Below, piece by piece: positions 17,297 to 26,429 of a stretch of 58,413 bases of DNA. The translations under genes were made by a program, and so were the position numbers. How positions within the stretch are numbered: position 1 is the first letter of the stretch; the number at the start of each line of letters is the position of its first letter. The stretch is taken from NCBI RefSeq assembly GCF_000421225.1, contig NZ_ATWL01000019.1, forward strand, positions 1-58,413. The letters run 5' to 3'. The DNA comes from Ruania albidiflava DSM 18029 (lineage in GTDB: Bacteria > Actinomycetota > Actinomycetes > Actinomycetales > Beutenbergiaceae). Below the pieces are notes generated by a model, which was not told the DNA's origin, searched no databases, and saw only the letters and a list, made by a program, of their open reading frames with translations.

Positions 17297-18781
17297 TCAG
17301 CTGCGGTACGCCGTCCAGAGCAGCTCGCTGCCGCGCCCGTCCGGTCCCGGCCCGAGCGTGCAGGTGCCGCCGTGGGCCTCGGCCCGAGCGGTGAGGTTCG
17401 CCAGCCCGGAGCGTCGGCTGCGGGTGCCCTCGGGCCCCGTGCCGTCATCACGGACCTGCACCGTGAGCTGCTCACCGGTCACGTGCACGCACACGTCGAC
17501 GGCGGTCGCACCCGCGTGCCGGGCCGCGTTGGCGAATCCTTCGCGGACCACGGCCACGACGTCGTCGGTGAGCTCTGCGCCGAGACGTTCTTCCAGGTCG
17601 GGGTCGTCGGCCAGGGGCCCCTCGACCCGCAGCGTAGGGGCGAACCGAAGCCCGATCCGGGCCAGCGACTGCTCCCGTTCCAGCCGGACCCGCAGGGGAG
17701 AGTCCTGGCCGTCGGTGCGCAGCGTGCGCACGATCGACCGGATCTGCACGACCGCCTCGTCCACCCCGGCCAGTGCGCTCTCGAAGGCTGCCTGGGCTGC
17801 CGGGTCCGCTGTGGCCTGTGCGGCCGAACGCAGCTGCAGCTCCGTGGCGAACAGCTGCTGGATGGCCAGGTCGTGCAGGTCGCGGGCGATCCGGCCACGC
17901 TCGGCGAGCAGGGCGGCCAGGTCCTCGGCCTGCCGGGACTCGGCGAGGGTGAGCGCGAGCGCCGCCTGCCGGGCGATCGACTCGGCGATCGCCAGCTCGT
18001 TCTCGGTGAACTCCGGGGCGTCCTTGTGCCGCAGCAGGATGAACACCCCCAGGCTGCGGCCCGCGGCCACCAGCGGTGCGTACAGCGAGGGGCCGTACCG
18101 ACCGAACTCCGGCACGCGGAGCGTGCGCGCCCGGGCGAAAGAGTCCACGATGATGCCGTGCTGCTCGGCCAGCACCGACATGGCGCGGCCGGCCGGGGGC
18201 ATCACGATCCCGATCAGGTCACCGACCGGGTCGCCGTCGGCGAACTCGATCACCCAGTCCTCGCCCACCCCGGGCAGCACGATCACCGCCGTGTCCGCCC
18301 GGGCCACCTGCCGCACCCGGGCGGCGATCAGCGCCAGGGACTCCTCCACATCGGTGCCGGAGAGCAGGTCGGTGGTGATCTCCTGACCCACGGCCAACCA
18401 GCGTTCCCGGGTGCGGGCGGCGTCGTAGAGCCGGGCATTCTGCACCGCGATCGCGGCTGCACCGGCCAGCAGCCGCACCTGGTGGGTCTCCTCGGCGGTG
18501 AACGGGCGGTCCCGGCCGGCCAGGGACAGCGTGCCGTAGCTGCCCTCCTGCCCGCGTACCGGGACCTCCAGGCCCACCCCGCCGGGCCGGTCCCGCCCTG
18601 GTGCCTGGTTGCCGTCGGTATCGACGAACGTCTCCACCTCACCAGAGGGCTCCAGCACGGCGATGGCCGCATAGTCGGCGCCGGTCAGCTCGACCGCGGC
18701 GTCGACGAGGCTGCGCAGCATGTCCCGGGTGTCCAGGTGCGAGGTGACTGCCAGCACCGCATCGAGTACCGGCGAGCTCAT
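17297..18781 (-). CDS. DevS-like sensor histidine kinase with two GAF domains
   Basis: This 494-aa soluble kinase carries two GAF domains (about 1-118 and 140-282), a HisKA_3 dimerisation helix with the phospho-acceptor His303 in RIARDLHDLAIQQLFATELQL, and a HATPase_c domain (VVREGFANAARHAGAT, DDGTGPEG, GLANLTARAEAHGG). This layout is that of DevS/DosT kinases, which bind heme in GAF-A and pair with DevR. Whether a heme-ligating His is present cannot be judged by eye. Ten bases upstream is a small membrane protein gene; both are probably transcribed from a promoter behind the DosR-type box at 19334-19347. The likely partner is the orphan regulator at 8738-9382. Confidence 0.88.
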   Translation of the reverse strand: MSSPVLDAVLAVTSHLDTRDMLRSLVDAAVELTGADYAAIAVLEPSGEVETFVDTDGNQAPGRDRPGGVGLEVPVRGQEGSYGTLSLAGRDRPFTAEETHQVRLLAGAAAIAVQNARLYDAARTRERWLAVGQEITTDLLSGTDVEESLALIAARVRQVARADTAVIVLPGVGEDWVIEFADGDPVGDLIGIVMPPAGRAMSVLAEQHGIIVDSFARARTLRVPEFGRYGPSLYAPLVAAGRSLGVFILLRHKDAPEFTENELAIAESIARQAALALTLAESRQAEDLAALLAERGRIARDLHDLAIQQLFATELQLRSAAQATADPAAQAAFESALAGVDEAVVQIRSIVRTLRTDGQDSPLRVRLEREQSLARIGLRFAPTLRVEGPLADDPDLEERLGAELTDDVVAVVREGFANAARHAGATAVDVCVHVTGEQLTVQVRDDGTGPEGTRSRRSGLANLTARAEAHGGTCTLGPGPDGRGSELLWTAYRS

Positions 18782-18791
18782 CGAGGGAGCC

Positions 18792-19202
18792 TCAGCGGTG
18801 CGACCGGCGCTCGGCCAACCACACGTCCAGTCCAGCGTTCGCCTCCGTGCGCCAGGTCAGGACCTCCCGCGCCCAGCGGGGGTAGAGCCAGCGGGGGACC
18901 GGCAGGAACGCCAGGATGAAGTACACGCCGGGCAGAGCCAGCAGGATGATGATCAGGAAACCGCCGATCGCCGTCGCCGTCGGCGAGTCCAGCGCCGCCA
19001 TCAGCGCGATGCTGAGCATGATCAGACCGAACGTGGGTGCCCCCAGCAGGACGCACCGCTCCAGCATCCAGTCGCCGCGGAGGTTGAGCGGCATCCAGAA
19101 CCGGGCCGCCTTCGAGCGCCCGCGCCGTGCCCAGATCGTCCCACCGAGCAGCGCCAGCCCGACAGCCGCCACGAGCAGGGAGGGCAGGTGTCCGGAAAGC
19201 AT
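18792..19202 (-). CDS. Small membrane protein of unknown function
   Basis: This 136-aa protein starts at the ATG at 19202 (MLSGHLPSLLV). Three hydrophobic segments are visible: LPSLLVAAVGLALLGGTIW, APTFGLIMLSIALMAAL, and AIGGFLIIILLALPGVYF. They are followed by a basic-aromatic cytoplasmic tail (YPRWAREVLTWRTEANAG). The reading frame extends to 19349, but that part has no coding character. It ends 10 bp before the GAF kinase start, so it probably forms an operon with it. I do not recognise the family. Confidence 0.65.
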   Translation of the reverse strand: MLSGHLPSLLVAAVGLALLGGTIWARRGRSKAARFWMPLNLRGDWMLERCVLLGAPTFGLIMLSIALMAALDSPTATAIGGFLIIILLALPGVYFILAFLPVPRWLYPRWAREVLTWRTEANAGLDVWLAERRSHR

Positions 19203-19333
19203 GGCACCAGTCTGCCAGCGGGCCCGCAGAGCCGGTGCAGGCACGCTGCTGGTCGGACGCGAGGTTGCGCACGGGAACCGTCCTTCGAGAGTGCTGTCGT
19301 CCCACCGTAGGCCGCGCCGCGGAGGTGTTTTCC

Positions 19334-19347
19334 GGGACGTAGGTCCC
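19334..19347. promoter_or_regulatory. DosR/DevR-type box
   Basis: GGGACGTAGGTCCC has perfect GGGAC/GTCCC arms with the 4-bp spacer of the mycobacterial DosR motif (12 of 14 positions match GGGACTWWAGTCCC). It is 132 bp upstream of the small membrane protein / GAF kinase operon. On that strand TACGGT at 19304-19309 could be the -10 box. The window also encodes a DosR-like regulator with the same recognition helix residues. Confidence 0.6.
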
Positions 19348-19354
19348 ACTCTCG

Positions 19355-19371
19355 ACGGCGGTACCCGCCGT
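19355..19371. other. Hairpins in the gap upstream of rne
   Basis: The 550-bp gap between the small membrane protein gene and rne holds ACGGCGG-TAC-CCGCCGT (19355-19371), and a 7-bp stem GCCAGCG (19404-19410) with CGCTGGC (19425-19431). I see no open gene in the gap. It must contain the rne promoter and a long 5' leader; a GATACT at 19459-19464 is one candidate -10, without a convincing -35. Confidence 0.35.
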
Positions 19372-19753
19372 GGTGCTGCCCCGCAGCGGGCGGGGGTGCG
19401 CCGGCCAGCGCCGGGGCGGCGCGCCGCTGGCTTGCCGGTGCAGACGGCCCCGCTGTGCGATACTGCTACCGGTGACCGGCGCGTCCGTACCTGCCGGTAT
19501 CACCCAGCGACATCAGCAAAGGTAGTTGGGGTTGCGGAACACGCGCCGCCGAGAGGCTCGGCGCGGTCCGGGACCGACCACCCGGCGAACGGGCCCACAT
19601 GGTTCGTGATGACGCTGGCAGAGGGTCGACGCGAGCACTCGCGAGGCCGGAGCACAACGACTTTGTGAACATCAGGCCCACCAAGGGTCACGAGACTGCC
19701 TCCGAGCACCAGGTGGGTATGGCTGGGGCACGGTGGCACCCGGGAGCATCCCC

Positions 19754-22708
19754 GTGTCAGAAGAACAGAACACCGAATCCACCGACGCAGCGCAGGAAGC
19801 CCAGGCGCAGGAGCCGCAGGCCGCGCAGCAGCGCAAGCCCCGCCGGGCCCGGCGGGCCACCGCTCCGGTGACCGCCCCGGCACCGGTGGAGCAGGAGGAG
19901 CCGGCTAGCAGTGCGGGGGGCGCGCCGGCACCGGTGGAGACCGAACCGGTGGCCGCCACCGAGCCGGCACCGGTGGAGACGCCGGTCAAGGAAGCCGCCG
20001 CATCGGCGCGCCCCGCGCGCAGGCGCCGCACCACCAGCCCCCGCCGGGCCACCAGTGCCACCGTCGCCGAGGCGGACGCTGCCCGGAGGGAGGACGCCGA
20101 GGAAGGCACGGCCCAGGAGGAGCAGCGGCACCAGGTCGAGGAGGAGACCACCGAGCCGGCGGGCTCGGACGCGACCTCATCGGCCAGGGCGCCGAAGCGG
20201 TCCCGCCGCAGCACGCAGAAGACCGAGCTGGCGGAGGCGTCGCCCACTCTGGATGTCTTCGCCGCCTTCGGTGTGCAGCCGGGTACTGAGGAGGAGCCCG
20301 AGGAACCTGCCGACGAGGTGCAGATCGACATCGACCTTCCCGACCGGGACTCGACCGATCCCGACGGTCACGCAGAGGACGAGGAGGACAGCGACGAGGA
20401 CGAGACCGCCGAGGAGGACAGCTCGCCCCGTCTCCCGGCCACCGCACTGCTGTTCCAGGCCCCGGAGATCGCCGGGTCCCGCCGTCGCCCTCCGACAGCA
20501 GAACCCGACAGCGAGACCGCCGAGAGCTTGGCTGAGCAGGATGCGGACCACGTCGAGGACGAGGCCTCCAGCGGTGTCTCCAGCGATGACTCGGGGCAGT
20601 CCGGCGGAGGCAAGCGCCGGCGCCGCCGAGGCGGCCGCGGCCGCCGGAAGGGGTCCGGTGGCTCGAGCAACGCGGACACCGGCACCGAGAGCGGTCGGTC
20701 GGAGGAGAAGCCAGGCACCGACGACTCGTCGAGCAGCGAGTCGGGCAGCAACGACGCAGACGACGGCAAGAAGTCGTCCACACCGGGGGAGTCCGGACCG
20801 GACAACGCTGGCGGAACGGACAACAACGGCAACAACAACGGCAACGGGAACGGTTCTGGCGAGTCCGGGGGAAGCTCGCGGCGTCGGCGCCGCCGTCGCG
20901 GTGGCCGCTCCCGAGGGGACAACGGCGGCTCCGGTGACGAGGTCACCGCGCTGAAGGGTTCGACGCGGCTGGAGGCCAAGCGGCAGCGTCGCAAGGAGGG
21001 GCGGAACGCTACCCGGCGCCGGTCCATCATCACGGAGGCCGAGTTCCTCGCCCGCCGGGAGTCGGTGGAGCGGAAGATGGTGGTGCGCTCCATGGAGGGC
21101 CGCACCCAGATCGCCGTGCTCGAGGACGACGTGCTCGTCGAGCACTATGTCGCGCGCAAGTCCCAGACCTCGATGGTCGGCAACGTCTACCTCGGCCGGG
21201 TGCAGAACGTGCTGCCCTCGATGGAGGCCGCGTTCGTGGACCTCGGCAAGGGGCGCAACGCCGTCCTGTACGCCGGCGAGGTGAACTGGGACGCCGCCGG
21301 CCTGGAGGGGCAGCCGCGCCGCATCGAGGAGGCGCTGCACTCCGGAGACTCGATCCTGGTGCAGGTCACCAAGGACCCGATCGGGCACAAGGGTGCCCGC
21401 CTCACCGCGCAGGTCACCCTCGCCGGCCGGTACCTGGTGCTGGTGCCCTCTGGTGCGATGACCGGGATCTCCCGCAAGCTGCCGGACACCGAGCGGGCGC
21501 GCCTGAAGAAGCTTCTCAAGGAGATCGTCCCGGACGGGCAGGGTGTCATCGTGCGCACCGCCGCCGAGGGCGCGAGCGAGGAGGAGCTGCGCCGGGACGT
21601 GCAGCGGCTGTCCAAGCAGTGGGACGACATCCAGACCAAGGTGAACCGCAAGTCCACCAGCGCTCCCACGCTGCTCAAGGGTGAGCCGGAGCTGGCCACC
21701 CGGGTGGTGCGGGACGTCTTCAGCGAGGACTTCACCTCCTTGACCGTTTCCGGTGTGGAGGCCTGGCGGACGATCTCCGGCTACATCCAGACCGTCGCGC
21801 CCGACCTGACCGAACGGATCCACCAGTGGACCGAGGAGAAGGACGTCTTCGCTGCCTACCGGATCGACGAGCAGCTTGCCAAGGCCTTGGACCGCAAGGT
21901 CTTCCTGCCCTCCGGCGGTTCCCTGGTGATCGACCGGACCGAGGCGATGACCGTCGTCGACGTGAACACCGGTAAGTTCACCGGCTCCGGCGGCACGTTG
22001 GAGGAGACCGTCACCCGCAACAACCTGGAAGCTGCTGAGGAGATCGTCCGCCAGCTGAGGTTGCGGGACATCGGTGGCATCATCGTCATCGACTTCATCG
22101 ACATGGTGCTCGAGGCGAACCGGGACCTGGTGCTGCGACGGCTCACCGAGTGCCTGGGCCGGGACCGCACCCGCCACCAGGTGGCGGAGGTGACGTCCCT
22201 CGGCCTGGTGCAGATGACCCGCAAACGGGTCGGTCAGGGCCTGGTGGAAGCGTTCAGCGAGCCCTGCGAGCACTGCCACGGACGCGGGCTCATCGTGCAC
22301 CCCGAACCGGTGGAGTCGCGCTCCGGCGGGGCCGACGCTGGCGGCTCCGACGGCTCCCGTTCTCGTCGGCGGAAGAACAAGAGCGAACAGAACAAGCCGG
22401 CACCGGTCGAGCCGGAGGTCGATGACGCGCAGCGGGAGCAGGTGAAGGCGACCCTGGCCACCATCGCTGCTGCGGCCGCGCACGCCCACGGCAGTGCCGA
22501 GGAGGCGAAGACCGCAGTGGGTGCGGCCGACGCCAAGGACGCTGCGGGCGCGAAGGACGAGAATGTGACGGCGACCGCAGACCCGACCGAGACGGCCGGC
22601 AGCACGAGCGGCGGTGACGCCACGAGTGCCGGCAGTGCGGACGCAGGGCAGGCATCCTCCGGGACCGACGAGACGGCCGGGGACCAGGCGAGCACCGGTA
22701 CGCGCTGA
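19754..22708 (+). CDS. rne: Ribonuclease E/G family endoribonuclease
   Basis: This 984-aa actinobacterial RNase E has a roughly 440-residue N-terminal extension. The extension is rich in Glu, Ala, Pro, Ser and Arg, with basic runs such as KRRRRRGGRGRRKG and a Gly/Asn tract. The catalytic core begins with an S1 domain around residue 456 (SMVGNVYLGRVQNVLPSMEAA). It is followed by the metal-binding VVDVNTGKF (about 735) and VIDFIDM (about 778), and the zinc-link CEHCHGRG (about 838). A disordered acidic tail follows. GTG at 19754 is chosen because GGGAG lies 7 nt upstream; a GTG at 19733 is in frame. It cleaves single-stranded RNA in rRNA maturation and mRNA decay. In many relatives rplU follows directly, but here two genes intervene. 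Confidence 0.93.
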   Translation: MSEEQNTESTDAAQEAQAQEPQAAQQRKPRRARRATAPVTAPAPVEQEEPASSAGGAPAPVETEPVAATEPAPVETPVKEAAASARPARRRRTTSPRRATSATVAEADAARREDAEEGTAQEEQRHQVEEETTEPAGSDATSSARAPKRSRRSTQKTELAEASPTLDVFAAFGVQPGTEEEPEEPADEVQIDIDLPDRDSTDPDGHAEDEEDSDEDETAEEDSSPRLPATALLFQAPEIAGSRRRPPTAEPDSETAESLAEQDADHVEDEASSGVSSDDSGQSGGGKRRRRRGGRGRRKGSGGSSNADTGTESGRSEEKPGTDDSSSSESGSNDADDGKKSSTPGESGPDNAGGTDNNGNNNGNGNGSGESGGSSRRRRRRRGGRSRGDNGGSGDEVTALKGSTRLEAKRQRRKEGRNATRRRSIITEAEFLARRESVERKMVVRSMEGRTQIAVLEDDVLVEHYVARKSQTSMVGNVYLGRVQNVLPSMEAAFVDLGKGRNAVLYAGEVNWDAAGLEGQPRRIEEALHSGDSILVQVTKDPIGHKGARLTAQVTLAGRYLVLVPSGAMTGISRKLPDTERARLKKLLKEIVPDGQGVIVRTAAEGASEEELRRDVQRLSKQWDDIQTKVNRKSTSAPTLLKGEPELATRVVRDVFSEDFTSLTVSGVEAWRTISGYIQTVAPDLTERIHQWTEEKDVFAAYRIDEQLAKALDRKVFLPSGGSLVIDRTEAMTVVDVNTGKFTGSGGTLEETVTRNNLEAAEEIVRQLRLRDIGGIIVIDFIDMVLEANRDLVLRRLTECLGRDRTRHQVAEVTSLGLVQMTRKRVGQGLVEAFSEPCEHCHGRGLIVHPEPVESRSGGADAGGSDGSRSRRRKNKSEQNKPAPVEPEVDDAQREQVKATLATIAAAAAHAHGSAEEAKTAVGAADAKDAAGAKDENVTATADPTETAGSTSGGDATSAGSADAGQASSGTDETAGDQASTGTR

Positions 22709-22721
22709 CCTCTCGGCGGCT

Positions 22722-22739
22722 CGGTGCGTGCCCGCACCG
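22722..22739. terminator. Hairpin between convergent rne and membrane-protein gene
   Basis: CGGTGCG (22722-22728) pairs with CGCACCG (22733-22739) around a 4-nt loop, 14 bp after the rne stop. There is no T-tract. It may act as a bidirectional terminator for rne and the convergent gene at 22770. Confidence 0.4.
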
Positions 22740-22769
22740 GCCCCCGCCGCCTGTGCTGAGTGCCTCCGG

Positions 22770-24770
22770 TCAGGTGGTGCGGGACAGCAGCCGCTGCCAC
22801 AGGGAGCGCGCCGCTGCCGGCACCACCGCCACTGCGGCCAGCACCAGCAGCGCGAGCGTGGCCAAGGGGTTGCCTGCCAGTGTGAACGGAACCACGGTCA
22901 GGCACCAGAACATGAGGATCACCATCCCGCGGGTCGGCGGGCCGCTGTGCACCCGCTGCGCCTGCGGGGTGCGGTCGTCGAAGACGTCCGCGCCGCCCTC
23001 CAGTCGCTCAGCCTGAGCATCTGCCACGGTCAGCCCCGCGGCCTCGGCAAAACCGGCGAGCGGGGCGAGGTCCCCACCGGGTGCCCACTGCTCGATCGGC
23101 AGCACGAACTGCCATCGCCCACCCTGGTCGACCAGTGCGACCGCCCACGGCTGCCCGCCGTCGAGGAGACGATGCACCGCCACGATGCCCAGGTGCGGAT
23201 CCCACGGACCTGCGGCCCACGCCAGGTGGCCATACGGTCCGCGCACACCGATGTCCGTGCCGTCGAACAGCAGGGCCGCGCGGCCGGCGAAGCGGCGGGT
23301 CCCGCCCGGGTAGCGGCCGGGTCGGTACACCGCTGTCATCGGTCGCCGACTGCGGTCCCGCAGGTGCACCCAGGCCCACCAGAGCCACGGTTCGCTCACC
23401 GCCACCGCGGACCACAGCAGGCACAGCTGCGCCCACAGGGTCCCGCTGAACAGGTACGCACTGCCCAGCCCGCCGATCCAGATGGCCGCTGGAGCGGCCG
23501 ACCGCACCACCGAGTTGATCGGAGAGGCGGGTCCGGTGTCCTTGCGCCAGAACTTCATCCGCTGCAACCTGCGGTTGTACGCGGCGGCAGGCTTGGTGGC
23601 ACCGCCCCGGTAGGGCTGGTGGTGCGGCCCCGGCCGCAGCAGGCGCACCAGCTCGCGTGGCTGGTAGCCAGGAGTACCCGGAGGTGTGGGGCTGGCTGCC
23701 CGCAGGGTGCCGGTCAGGGCAGGGTGGATCGGTGGGTGCATCACACCCCGGCGGACCGGAACACCGAGCACTGCGGCCCCGTCCACGATGCCCGTTGCCT
23801 GCAGGCCCCACACGAGCCGGTCCCGGGCCGCCTGCGGGTGGTCCCCCGGGGTGGTGGCCACCTGCTGGCCGACCTGCAGCCAGGGTTGGTTGAGCCAGTC
23901 CGCCACGGCGATGGCGCCAAGGCTGTAGCCGTCTGCATCGCACAGGTGCACAGCGCCCAGCTCGTCCTGCAGTGGCAGCTGCGCATACCGTTCTGCCACG
24001 TCATAGCCACTCAGCACCGCCCGCGGAGAGGGTGGCGCGACGTGCATCAGCGCGGCGACCGGTCGGTCTGCTCCGATGACGACCGTGGCCTCGGCCGTGG
24101 TGATCTCTACCCGACCTGGCACGAAGAGCAGGCGGGCGAGGTGCGCCCAGCGTGCCTGCGGGTGGGCGCGGGGCCCGCTGCGCAGCTCCACCCGGGCAGA
24201 GGAGCCAGCAGGGGCAGGCATCGCGGGTCGCTCGAAGTCCCACACCGCAGCGGTGAACATCGACACCACCGCCTCGGTCCGCGCGGCGAACTCCGCCACC
24301 GCCGCCGCCAGCATCACCCGCCGCAGGCCGGTGCCGAAGGTGGCCTGTCCCTGGGCAAGGGCGTCGACTGCGCCGGTCAGGTGCGCAAGCAGCGGCGTGA
24401 TCGCGCCTTCGAAGCCGTAGACCGCCTCGTCGGCGAGGCGGACCGGCTCCGAGCCCACCCAGACGTCCTCCAGCATCGGCGCCTCCGCCCAGGAGGGCAC
24501 CGTGGTCGAGGCCAGCACAGCGGCCTCCTGCACCGACAAGGTCCAGGTGCGCAGCACCGATGCGGCGTACCAGGCGGCTCGGCGTGCCGGGTGGAACTGC
24601 TCGGCCAGCTGCTGCTGGTCGCCGGGCAGCAGCTCCAACAGCTCGTTGATCGCCCGGTGCGCAGCCTCCGCCCGAGCGCTCGCCTGCGCGAACGGGTCGC
24701 CCGGCTGGGCCAGCAGCATGAGCGTGGCCGTGGTCGGGTACTGGGGCGGTGCAGGCCGGGACGAGGACAT
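22770..24770 (-). CDS. Uncharacterised 666-aa membrane-associated protein
   Basis: The start is placed at the ATG at 24770 (MSSSRPAPPQYP); an open frame extends to 24881. I do not recognise the family. The N-terminal 400 residues are mainly alpha/beta and soluble-looking, with MSxFTAAVWDFERP and VEITTAEATVVIGAD. A Pro-rich linker then leads to two hydrophobic stretches (AAPAAIWIGGLGSAYLFS and LCLLWSAVAVSEPWLWWAWV). A soluble module with WAVALVDQGGRWQFVLPIEQW follows, and a C-terminal membrane hairpin (GMVILMFWCLTVVPFTLAG, ATLALLVLAAVAVVPAA). It is convergent with rne and divergent from fdhA, breaking the usual rne-rplU adjacency. It is long, continuous and shows normal codon bias, so it is a real gene. 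Confidence 0.7.
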   Translation of the reverse strand: MSSSRPAPPQYPTTATLMLLAQPGDPFAQASARAEAAHRAINELLELLPGDQQQLAEQFHPARRAAWYAASVLRTWTLSVQEAAVLASTTVPSWAEAPMLEDVWVGSEPVRLADEAVYGFEGAITPLLAHLTGAVDALAQGQATFGTGLRRVMLAAAVAEFAARTEAVVSMFTAAVWDFERPAMPAPAGSSARVELRSGPRAHPQARWAHLARLLFVPGRVEITTAEATVVIGADRPVAALMHVAPPSPRAVLSGYDVAERYAQLPLQDELGAVHLCDADGYSLGAIAVADWLNQPWLQVGQQVATTPGDHPQAARDRLVWGLQATGIVDGAAVLGVPVRRGVMHPPIHPALTGTLRAASPTPPGTPGYQPRELVRLLRPGPHHQPYRGGATKPAAAYNRRLQRMKFWRKDTGPASPINSVVRSAAPAAIWIGGLGSAYLFSGTLWAQLCLLWSAVAVSEPWLWWAWVHLRDRSRRPMTAVYRPGRYPGGTRRFAGRAALLFDGTDIGVRGPYGHLAWAAGPWDPHLGIVAVHRLLDGGQPWAVALVDQGGRWQFVLPIEQWAPGGDLAPLAGFAEAAGLTVADAQAERLEGGADVFDDRTPQAQRVHSGPPTRGMVILMFWCLTVVPFTLAGNPLATLALLVLAAVAVVPAAARSLWQRLLSRTT

Positions 24771-25064
24771 CGAGCCCCACGCTAGCGGCCCGCCACAGCC
24801 TCCAGCGGCAGGCACGATGGGGAGTTGAGTCCGATGCAGCACCGGCCGGGACGCGTGCGCCGCACCAGTTGTTGACCCCACCTCCCGATGCTAGCGTCGA
24901 AGAACCATACCCGTCCCGCCGCGGCGGGACGCCAAGGCATCGATCGTGCGGACTGTCACGGTCGAGCGACGTTTGCCCAGCCGCCTCGGTCCGCCGTCAC
25001 TGCGGGTCGAGTCCGGCTCGGAACTGGCCCGCGCCCTCACAAAGATGATGAAGGAGCAGAACAA

Positions 25065-26276
25065 ATGCCAGGTAACAGGGCAGTCGCATACAAGGGCCCG
25101 CACCAGGTCGAGGTGCAGGACATCCCCTATCCGGAGTTCGAGCTGAAGGACGGTCCGGGTGTCAACCCGGCCAACGTCGGACGCAAGGTCCCGCACGGGG
25201 TGATCCTGAAGACGGTCGCGACCAACATCTGCGGGTCGGACCAGCACATGGTCCGTGGGCGGACCACCGCACCGGTGGACCTCGTCCTCGGTCACGAGAT
25301 CACCGGTGAGGTGATCGAGCTCGGGTCGGACGTGGAGACGCTAGAGGTCGGTGACATCGTCTCGGTGCCGTTCAACATCGCCTGCGGGCGGTGCAAGAAC
25401 TGCAAGGAGCGCAAGACCGGCGTGTGCCTGAACGTCAACCCGGACGGGTACGGCAGCGCCTACGGGTACGTGGACATGGGCGGCTGGGTCGGCGGACAGG
25501 CCGAGTACGTGCTGGTGCCGTACGCGGACTTCAACGCGCTGAAGTTCCCCGACAAGGACCAGGCGCTGGAGAAGATGCTGGACCTGACCATGCTCTCGGA
25601 CATCTTCCCCACCGGGTTCCACGGCTGCGTCAGCGCCGGGGTGGGCGTCGGGTCCACTGTGTACATCGCCGGTGCCGGACCGGTCGGGCTGGCCGCTGCG
25701 ACCAGCGCCTTCCTGCTCGGTGCCGCAGTGGTGATCGTCGGCGACATGAACGCCAAGCGGTTGGAGAAGGCGGCCGCCTTCGGCTGCGAGACCATCGACC
25801 TGACCAAGGGTGAGCCGGGCGAGCAGATCGAGCAGATCCTTGGCGTGCCCGAGGTGGAGTGCGCGGTCGACGCGGTCGGCTTCGAGGCTCGCGGGCACGG
25901 CGGCGACGCCGGTACGGAGAAGCCGGCCACCGTGCTGAACTCGTTGATGGACATCACCGGATCCGGCGGGTCGCTGGGCATCATCGGCCTGTACGTGACC
26001 GGTGACCCGGGTGCCAGCGACGAGGCGGCGAAGAAGGGTTCGCTGTCCCTGAGCCTGGGCACCGGCTGGGCCAAGTCGTTGGCGTTCGTCACCGGTCAGT
26101 GCCCGGTGATGAAGTACCACCGCGGGCTGATGAACGCGATCCTGCACGACCGGGTGAACATCGCGAAGAACGTGAACGCCACGGTGATCGGCCTGGACGA
26201 GGCGCCGCAGGGCTATGCCGACTTCGACTCCGGGACGGCGGTGAAGTACGTGCTCGACCCGAACGGGTACCTCTGA
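25065..26276 (+). CDS. fdhA: Zinc-dependent formaldehyde dehydrogenase-like alcohol dehydrogenase
   Basis: This 403-aa medium-chain dehydrogenase matches glutathione-independent formaldehyde dehydrogenase (FdhA). Visible features are catalytic zinc ligands in NICGSDQHM and VLGHEITGEV, and the structural zinc loop CGRCKNCKERKTGVC. The characteristic insertion LNVNPDGYGSAYGYVDMGGWVGGQAEYVLVP and the Rossmann motif AGAGPVGLAAA are also present. The ATG at 25065 follows AAGGAG (25051-25056). The FdhA type keeps NAD tightly bound and oxidises formaldehyde or dismutates aldehydes; the exact substrate is not certain. It is monocistronic, with a 13-bp stem terminator at 26290-26322. The 294 bp upstream contains no gene. 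Confidence 0.88.
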   Translation: MPGNRAVAYKGPHQVEVQDIPYPEFELKDGPGVNPANVGRKVPHGVILKTVATNICGSDQHMVRGRTTAPVDLVLGHEITGEVIELGSDVETLEVGDIVSVPFNIACGRCKNCKERKTGVCLNVNPDGYGSAYGYVDMGGWVGGQAEYVLVPYADFNALKFPDKDQALEKMLDLTMLSDIFPTGFHGCVSAGVGVGSTVYIAGAGPVGLAAATSAFLLGAAVVIVGDMNAKRLEKAAAFGCETIDLTKGEPGEQIEQILGVPEVECAVDAVGFEARGHGGDAGTEKPATVLNSLMDITGSGGSLGIIGLYVTGDPGASDEAAKKGSLSLSLGTGWAKSLAFVTGQCPVMKYHRGLMNAILHDRVNIAKNVNATVIGLDEAPQGYADFDSGTAVKYVLDPNGYL

Positions 26277-26289
26277 GCACTGCGAACCA

Positions 26290-26322
26290 CGCGCGGTGGC
26301 TGACTAGGGCAGCCGCCGCGCG
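26290..26322 (+). terminator. Strong hairpin downstream of fdhA
   Basis: A 13-bp stem (26290-26302 with 26310-26322, one G-U pair) surrounds the 7-nt loop ACTAGGG, 14 bp after the fdhA stop. There is no T-tract, which is common for actinobacterial terminators. Confidence 0.65.
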
Positions 26323-26397
26323 TCCAGGCGTTCCTCGCTGACCGTCGGTCACCGCCCGTCTCGGCGCCGAAGGAGAGCCAGGTCACGCTGTGGTGGT

Positions 26398-26427
26398 TTG
26401 CCCCACATGCCCACACTCGCGTAATCT
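26398..26427 (+). promoter_or_regulatory. Promoter of rplU-rpmA
   Basis: TTGCCC (26398-26403) and TAATCT (26422-26427) are separated by 18 bp. The predicted start near 26434 leaves a leader of about 115 nt before rplU that contains several hairpins. Confidence 0.6.
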
Positions 26428-26429
26428 TG

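Noticed and set aside
20177-22489. 770-codon open frame antisense to rne
   Set aside because: It mirrors rne codon bias in a GC-rich genome, has a repetitive Gly/Leu/Arg/Val composition and no recognisable domain; rne on the other strand is unambiguous.
24872-24897. TTGACC and TAGCGT as fdhA promoter
   Set aside because: The spacer is only 14 bp, too short for a standard sigma-70-type promoter; no better pair was convincing in the 294-bp region.
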